Assembly (NCBI GenBank): GCA_964035545.1 | Contig: OZ037770.1 | Location: forward strand, 15,226,642 to 15,290,641 | DNA: 64,000 bases | Direction of reading: 5' to 3' | From: Bugula neritina | Taxonomy: Eukaryota > Bryozoa > Gymnolaemata > Cheilostomatida > Bugulidae | Shown: positions 11,101 to 20,100 of the stretch, in pieces | Layout of the letters: every line of letters begins with the position of its first letter | Position numbering within the stretch: the stretch's first letter is position 1 | The notes under the pieces: generated by a model | Databases searched by the model: none | Seen by the model: only the letters and a program-made list of their open reading frames with translations | Told to the model about the DNA's origin: nothing | Translations under genes and position numbers: made by a program

Positions 11101-14100
11101 GTGGGAGGTCAGTGCATGCTGCTGCTGCAATAGGGACTACTCAGAATAAGACTGTGGTCATAGATCCAGGAATCTCATCTAAAGTGGAAGAACCTACAGA
11201 AATCATAGTTAATGGTAAAAAGTTTGTCAACGCTGCTGTCTGCAAGAATGGACCTAAATTCAAAGATGGGGGCACAGCGATATTTGATGCGGAAGTTAAT
11301 GGCCAACGAGCTACTGTAATGCGCGACACCGGCTGTGGTTGCATTGTAGTCAATGCAAAGTATGTGCAACCTCAACACTTGACTGGAGAATCAGTTTATC
11401 TGAATATGGCTGATGCAAGTGTTAGGGAGGCTCAGTGGGCACTTATCTCAGTGCGCTCACCATTTTACAATGGTGTCGTCAAAGCTGCAGTAATGGACAA
11501 GACGATTTGTGACCTGCTTATTGGGAATGTGGACGGAGCAAGATCAGCTGACCAGCCGCTAGAAAACTGGAAGGACTGCGCCGTAACCACAAGAGCTCAA
11601 GCTGTCAAGGAGAAGTCAGGAGACAAACCACTAATGATTGATTCAAATGCTAACCCATTAAGTATAGGGAAAGATGAGATAGCCAGACTGCAGAGGGATG
11701 ACCCCACATTGGAGCGTTTCTTCGATGCAAAAGAAGTGAAGGAGAAAAAGGGATGCACCACTAGGTTTGTGGTGAGGAATAAGATTCTGTACCGTGAGTA
11801 CACCGACTCCGAGTCTGCCAGTGTAAAACCCGTTAAACAACTCATGGTACCCAGTTCACTGAGGAAGGAAGTTCTACAGAAAGCTCATGACTGCACAATG
11901 AGCGGACACCTAGGAGTAAAGAAAACCACTGATAGAGTGCTTTCCAACTTCTTTTGGCCAGGACTAAACGGAGATGTCGTACGTTTCTGTCAGTCATGTG
12001 ACATTTGCCAGAAGACGGTGAAAAAAGGCTCAATCATGAAAGTTCCAGTACAGGAAACTCCACTAATTGACACCCCATTCAAGAGATGTGCAATAGACCT
12101 AGTCGGACCAATTAACCCTCCAAGTGAGAAAGGACACCGCTACATCCTAACTTTAGTTGACTATGCTACAAGATACCCTGAAGCTACACCATTGAAGAAC
12201 ATTGACTCAGCTACTGTAGCTGAAGCGCTGCTTGACATATACAGTCGTGTTGGGATACCAGAGGAGGTGATAAGCGACCAAGGAACTCAATTCATCTCGG
12301 ACTACATGAAAGAGTTTACCAGATTACTTGACATGCGACAACTTCCTACTTCACCATACCATGCAATGGCCAATGGACTTGTGGAAAAGTTCAACGGAAC
12401 CCTCAAGAGTATGTTAAAAAAGTTGTGTGCTAAAGAGCCAAGACAGTGGCATCGATTCATCAATGCGGCTCTATTTGCATATAGAGAAGTCCCACAGGAA
12501 TCAACAGGCTTCGCCCCATTCGAGTTACTCTATGGAAGAACTGTACGTGGACCAATGTACATCCTGCGACAACTTTGGACAAAGGAAGACACTGCCGATG
12601 AAGTCAAGACCTGCTATCAACATGTTTTTGAATTGAGAGAGCGTTTAGATGACATGATGGAAATGGCACTAGCTTCGCTAAAAGACAGTCAAAAAAGATA
12701 CAAACACTATTTTGACAAGAAAGCTAAGCAGAGAGACTTCAAACCTGGTGACAAAGTGCTCATTCTTCTACCTACGGATGGAAATAAATTGCTGATGCAT
12801 TGGCAAGGACCATTCAATATTGAGGAGAAAGTCAGACTGAATGACTACATTATCAACATTAGAGGCAAGAGGAGAACATACCATGCCAACATGCTGAAGA
12901 AATACTTTGAACGGGAGACGCCTACCGACTCTATGACTGCTGGAGCTGTGAGGACTCTAGATGCTGCTGGTGCTGGAATTATTGATCACGATAAGGAAAG
13001 AGAAGAAAGCCAAGATGATTTGTTGGACCTGTACAGTAAGAAACAGCAGAATGATGAGATGGGCTATGTATTTACAGAACTTCAGAATCAAGGTGGAGTC
13101 AATCAAAGGAAAGGACAATGTTGGAGCCGATTATCTAAGCCGAATTGACTCAGAATTTTAAGTAGTTAGGAGAAATGATCAAGATAATTTCTCTTAGAAT
13201 GGGGGGTTGTCACAAATTCTGAGTGTACATATACCTATGAATAGACTTACGGGGTTTTTCCTAATGATTATACACGAATGTTCATAAATATTCTAGACTG
13301 ATCAAAGAAATGGGTCATTGTTCATTGTTACTGTTTTGGTTAGTCATGTTAACTACTGCCCAGCAATGTAAACAAGGTATTGCGCAATAATTGCGAAATA
13401 ACCATGGAAATTCCAATGTTTTGTTTTGTTTTGATTCTCTATAAATAGTATTGGCATGTGGGGAATGTTTCCTACTAGAATCTTCTATACTGGAATGCTT
13501 GAGAATGTTCTAGAGTTTTTTGTTTACTATAAATACTGAGGCAGTTGTGTTTACGAATCAGTTCATTCTTGGAGTTCATTTTTATTAATTCATCTGTGCA
13601 TATCTTACTAAAGGAATAAAGTCTACTTATATCCACAACTCTATTTACTCACAACTGGATTAGCAAGCTGTATGCTACTTGTCTCTACACTTCTGACTAC
13701 CAGACTTTTCGAACTCGTCACACTGCTACCAACAGTTTTGTGACAGTTACTGAAAATAATAAAAATGATTTTTCAAATAAAGATTTTAATTGTTCAACTG
13801 TTAGAAAAAGAATAAAATCTAGCAAGATATTAAAATAACAAAAAGTTTCAGTTTAAAAATACTTTATTTTTAAACTGAATTTTAGTGAAAATAGACACAT
13901 AGTTTGTTACCATTTTGAAAAGGGTGTGAAGATCAAGTTGATGAGCGTATTGGTAGAAGGCGACCACAGAGGCTCGTATTAACCAGGACCCAACTTTCTT
14001 GTCCCTGAAGGCTACATATCCTGATAGAAATAGGCTATAATTGTTAGTGTTTCAACATTTACTAGAATAAAACTAAAACTAAAAATACATGATACTAGTA

Positions 14101-17100
14101 ACTATTTGAGTAATACTGAATCGGTGTGATTACCACAATTAGTTCTAGCTTGTCGTCTGCTATAACTTAGCAATTGAAAAAAAATAAATGTTTTAAACTA
14201 ACTATTTTTTGATGGTCAAGTTCAAGTGCCATTCTACGCATGCAGTCATTTTACCTAATTTAGTACACATTGGAAATCTCTAGTTTTTAGCTATTTCTTA
14301 CAATTTAGCTGCTAATAAACATGGGTTTTTGCTCAAAACTAGTAAAATGTCAATAAATACACCTAAATAATTTGGTTCGTTTTAATCTTGCTTGATTTCT
14401 CATGTTTTTCCTAATTATTCAGCTACTTTTAATTGCGGACACAATCAAATAGCTGCCTCAAAGTCAGCAGTAGTTTACCTGGCTGACTCGCCTTAATCAT
14501 CAACAAGTCGTCTCCTGCAAGAACTTCATTCTGGTTTGACTTGACAGGTTCAGTGTTGGAGGCCCCAGAGCTTCTAGGAAGAAAGAGAGTGACTTAAGTT
14601 ACCATAGATATAAGGTACAGCTTTATATGTCTAAGTGACTATATTATTTAGTTTAATCAAGTGTTGGCATAAGTAATTTTGACTATAGCATCGTAAAAAC
14701 TACTACCACTCGTGAGTTATACTATACAGTGTATGCTGAAAGTGAATTACACATAAATATGCTAATAAATTTGTTATAGTAGAGTATGTACAGCATGTTT
14801 GACTCATTATCCCAGGTATTCATGGTGTCGCTGAAAGAGATCCACTGCTCTTCTGAAAAGCTTGGGTCCTCATCTACGCTCCCCTCACTACTCTCTTCAA
14901 ACTCATCATGGTCATCAGGCAAATCGACTAGACTGTCCTTGTTAACTAGAATGTTATTTTGAGCATTAAAAAATAATAAACAGCTGGAACAAAACTACAA
15001 TAAAACAAAGCTTAAAGGATTGCTCTATCTTGTCTAATAAATGGCCATTTAGGTAAAACACACATAATATTGTGTTTTTCTAAGCATGCATTGACAAAAA
15101 GCATTTGACCAAAGGTAGAAAAAGTTAGTTGAAGTTGAGGGTGTAGATTGGTAACAGCCAAAACGCCGATTTTGAAATGAGCTGGGAACTGTGACGTAAC
15201 AGCGCCAGCATTCCTGCTGGTCACGTGACTATACAAATGAATAACTATAGAAATATGACTGTGAGATGTAATCTTTTAGCTTGCAATTTGTATATTTATA
15301 GAAGTGCAAATGTGAATTATCTCAATCTATAGTTTTTTGACATTTTAAATAACATGTATGTGAAAACATTAGGCTATATTTTGCTTGTAAACATTAGAAA
15401 AAAGCCTTGCAAAAACATGCATTCTTTAGGATGAATGCCTGCGATCGATCTAAACTAAGTCAGATCGTGCAATATTACGGGCACACCAAAGCTGACCTAT
15501 ATAGCGCACTGTAACTGCTTGAGCGTAATTGGTTGATGTTGTGCCCAGCAACCTTGAATACTAGCGTTATAGTTAGCACGTGCAGCATAGTTACTGGCGT
15601 TCACACGTCACGTATTAGGCTATTCTTTTTCATGGCTGAAAATTTTACCTCCCTCAAAATTGGAATTTTGAAAAGCTGTTTTCTAGGCACATATCCCTTT
15701 GCAAAGCCACAATTGTTTGCATACACATTAGATTATAGTTCATAATTATAATGTGATTGTAATAAACTAAGATAGAGCAATCCTTTAAGGGGGCAATGCA
15801 AATGTAACAGATTGCAGCAATACATATAATCTGTTTGTGGCAAATTGAGTTAAATATGAAGCACAACCTGTATGTATGTTAAAGCATGTCTCACCAAACA
15901 TGTTGCGGTTGTGCTTTTCAATAAATAAATGCAAAACTAAACTCTGTGTAAAGATTTACAATCACCCTAAGAATAAATAAAATATACCTCCAGAGCAACT
16001 TTGTATGATCACAACTTTGGGTTTTCCTGTCATGGCAGGAAAATTCTTCGGGGAGATCAAACTCAACAGATCATCCATGGAAACCTCGTCATCTGGTCCA
16101 CCACATCCGCCAATCTTATCTTTCCTTCCATGACTCATTAAGACCAGAAAGAACATTTTGTATGACTCATGCTCCTGGAGGCGACTCTCTTGAATGATTG
16201 CTTCTTTCATCTCCTGTAAAGATTTAAGTAAGTAGTGTTGGAAACTCAAGCTCATGCACTATATTGGTTTATAAAAACAATGGTCTCAGTCTCAACCTAA
16301 AATAGCATTATACCGTAAAATACAAAATTTTTCACTTTTTTTAGTGTTGAAGGTTTTTAGTGTTTGTGAGTGCAATTACTTTAAGAATACTAAAATAGTA
16401 TTATTGATGATCGTTCTTTCTAATTATCTACCAGACAATTGTTAAAGATCGCAGCAGCTTGTCAACAATGAAATATGCTTTAACCACAAAGAGCATGTGT
16501 GTCATTGATTATATAAATTCCTTACTTATATAGTAATACGTAAAATGATGGTTATATAATAGTTTTGCTAAACAGAAGTGGTGTGGTGGTTCGTGGAACT
16601 ACCAGCAGCACAACATGTAGGGTCGCGTAATTGACCCGGAACAATGGATAGCCAATTAGCGTATTCGATAGTTAGCAGCAATTATAGTTTCCTGCTGCTA
16701 AGTCAGTCGAAGCTAGAGTGTCAAATAGATTAGATGTGTAAATTGTCTGAATATATTGTATCGTTTTTATAATGTATAATTGTGTGTAAAATATACTCGT
16801 TCACTCGACTTATCCTGGTGCAGTTCTATAGCGAATAAGTAGACTCTCTGGATAGCATATCAACCCTAAATCTGGAAAACATAACAGTACTACATAAACA
16901 ACCTTGTGCTCACCTCAGCAGTGTAGTCTTTGTGTTCTCCTGTGACGACAAAGTCCAGCTTACTCAGCATGTTCTTGACATTCTGAAAGTCAACTTCAGA
17001 ACCAACTCTGGTGTTGCTGGAACTATTAGAGATGATTAGTGCCCTCCCTCTGGGTGAAGACATGGGGTAAACTTGAGGCATCTGCAATTTTAGAAAAAGT

Positions 17101-20100
17101 CAAATATTAGTCCTAAAGTCTTTCTCAAGTAGTTCAATTACACAAATTACCTACAACATATGACTTAGATTTACCATTCTAGCATCTACTTCTAAATCAT
17201 CTTCATCTAGTTTTCTCTTTCTTTTCCTAGAATAAAAATCTTTTGGTTCCATGATGATTTCAGCCGTGTTCTCATTCTCAGCCAGCCATCCTGCAATCTT
17301 TTTGATAGCTGTGCCTCGGGCAGTGTACTCGTTAGCTTCATCTACAATTCATAATCGCGATTCAGAAAAGATTTTCTAGCTGCATTTTATATTTTATAGC
17401 TGAAGTATTTGGAATTTAGTGGATTAATACAATTTAACTAGTACTACTACTACTGCTTAAATGTCCATCTTGTATGTCATATCATTACAATAAGAAACTT
17501 TGATATTGAAGAGGTATTAAAATTTGAAAGATATTATATGCATGAGTTGTTCAGCCAGAAACTCACATTTCTCCAGAAACTGGTACAGCTTTTCTTGATC
17601 TTCAAAGCTCAGATCTTGGCCTGAACATAAAGTTATGTATTTGTTATGCTAATGTTTTAATGACATGCCATTTATATATGCTGTTTTGTCATAATAATAG
17701 TATCTAGATGCTAATTCTGCTATACCCAATATAAATTCAAACAGTCTATGACAGGAATTTGATAAAAATACTAACACAATTTTCTATGCAGCTGTAAAGC
17801 TGCTGTTGTTGCACCAATCATGCATTGATTTCAATTCTAGAAAGTTGCACAGCTTCAATGCAAGGAAAACGAATGACAAGGTCTTCTCACGTAGAGAAAA
17901 TCATGACTCATCAAACAGGTCATCAGTAATATTGGTGCAACAAAGTTTAAAAAAGTTCCAAATTTTATGGCAATACTCACAAGGCCACACCAGGACACTC
18001 GGGACATCGCCAACTCCTGAAAAACATGTCACGCTGTAGAGCGGATCTGGGGAGAATGTCACACCTATAGACTCAGACAGAGAAATGTTCTCCATCAGAC
18101 TGTTTAGGAAACAAGCATTGCTGACTTCTTCTAGCTTGTGAGGATGAACCAGGAGACAATGAGGGCAACAGAACCTACATCGGCTGACTACAGAAGGACA
18201 AAGTTTCCGGAGTGTTTGAATCACAACCTTAACTGAGCGAAGAAGCCGTTTCCATGTGTTATGCATACTTTCTACATGAATTGAGCTCAATAATGTTATG
18301 TAATTATGGTTCCAGTCGTAAACAGCTTGAAGCTCCCACAAGTGGCCTTTCCGAATTGTCAGGCCATTGTGAAAAAGATTTAACGAGTTATCTGTATGAT
18401 GAAGCGTTTGTAATATAGATTGACCTAACGAATAATACATGTGTTTCAGCAGAGGGATATTATCAAAGAAGACATCTATGCGGAGTGATGGCTTTTCAGT
18501 AACCCAATCTTTGGAAGTCTTTGAGGGTAGCAAGGAGGGAATCACGTACTGCACTAAATTTTTATCTTTTTCAGCTCGGCTATCTTTCCTAATAATTAGT
18601 TCTAATACTATTTCCAACTCCTTCAAAAGTTCAATAGCCACTTCGGTTGGGAAATCAGATTCAGAGTTGATGATATGCTCAAGAAGCTGAACTGGCATCA
18701 CTCCTGTCTTTTGAAACATTTCAATTGATCTTCTTATCTTCCTGTCAAAAGTAGCTCCTTCATTGTCTGAGTCGCAGTAAATTGCTTCCAACATTTGTTC
18801 TGAATTAGGAGAGAAGAAAAGTTTTATTAACTTATCAACAATCTGCAGCCTATGAAAGACATGAGTAGAGAGCTTTGATCTGTTAGAAAACCACACCAAA
18901 AATCCAGCACGCTGAGCTACTTTTAATGCTTCTTCAACTTTACTCAGGCGAAATTCGGAAAATCTTTTCAGCAGAATTATGAGCTCAATACTAGTTGCAT
19001 GGCTGAAACTTTCATCGGTAACGAAGTTGACTATGTCTTGAGCAAGCAATGGAAGCTGGCAGGAAGCAGCTTGATTCACTCTTTGTTTGATGGCGCATGT
19101 CAATTCCAACGGCGGACTCATTTGCTTATTTAAAAGAAAGACACTGTCATCTGTAAACATGTGCTGCGAAGTGCTAGCACCAATAAAATTTTGCTCTAAG
19201 CTTGTGCAGCACTCTAGCAGTTTGTTTGCGTACATGGTGAATTCATTGTGACAAAATCTTCCTTTATTTGTCATAACCAGAATGGGCGCTATAGTCAGTT
19301 TACTTGATTGCCTCAAGAAAAACCAATATTTCAGCAAAACATGTTTAGCTGCTTCCTCATAACCTACCTGGAGAGATTGTTTATGGTACTGGCCGATGTC
19401 TACTACAAGAAGTGTTAAACATGAGTCATGGTGCCATAACTTTCTGTAGGCAGCATAAATGTCATCCGATATGTTGAACGCTCGAATTGGGCAACCGTTA
19501 ACTTCCCAGCGCTGCTCCTGAAAACATTCTTCTATGCCATCAAACAGCAGCCTGTTTTCACAAGCAAAACTTTGCCTTAGCAAGTTTATTACCTCTATTC
19601 TTTCTGAATTCTCGAGTCCCAATACAAAGATAGATGTGGTTACCGGCCTTTGACTAATGACGAGTCTTTCAAAGTGCTGTCGGATTCTCTCCCAACCATC
19701 AGAAGCTGACTGGTAAGGTGGCTCTTTGAGTTGGGGACACTCTCTGCAGTCCAGCTCTGTTAAACATGTTAGCTGCAGAATTTCTGAGCTTAAAGACTTC
19801 AATTGACTGTTGGCAGTGAGTACTAGTCGCTGTAATCTGGTCAGCTGGTACACAACTGGTGGTAAAACTTGACTGAACAGGTTATTCTGAAGTTGAAGAA
19901 CCTTGAGAGTGCCAGCACTAGCTTGTAAGCTGAAAGCAAACCGCATTTCTAAGTTTTAAAGCAAAATATCAGTTTTTGAAACCAGAAAAATTCATTAAAA
20001 TACCATGTTTTGATCATTGATCTCAAAACATTTTATATACATTCAGATGCACGTACTAATGTACACGCGTATACACGTGTATACTAGTAATTTTCATAAG

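Larger units (their letters stand above)
9419..13745 (+). mobile_element. Gmr1-like Ty3/gypsy LTR retrotransposon lacking RT
   Basis: Two 538-bp LTRs, read by eye as identical, start TGTCACAAATTC and end TTTTGTGACA. They flank a gag-protease-integrase ORF. The 5-bp target duplication GTTAC is present at 9414-9418 and 13746-13750. Integrase comes before the remnant of RNase H, which is the copia-like order known for Gmr1 elements of marine animals. Reverse transcriptase and most of RNase H are missing. The element lies antisense in the last intron of gene B. Identical LTRs and an uninterrupted ORF imply a recent insertion of a non-autonomous form that needed reverse transcriptase in trans. Confidence 0.92.
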
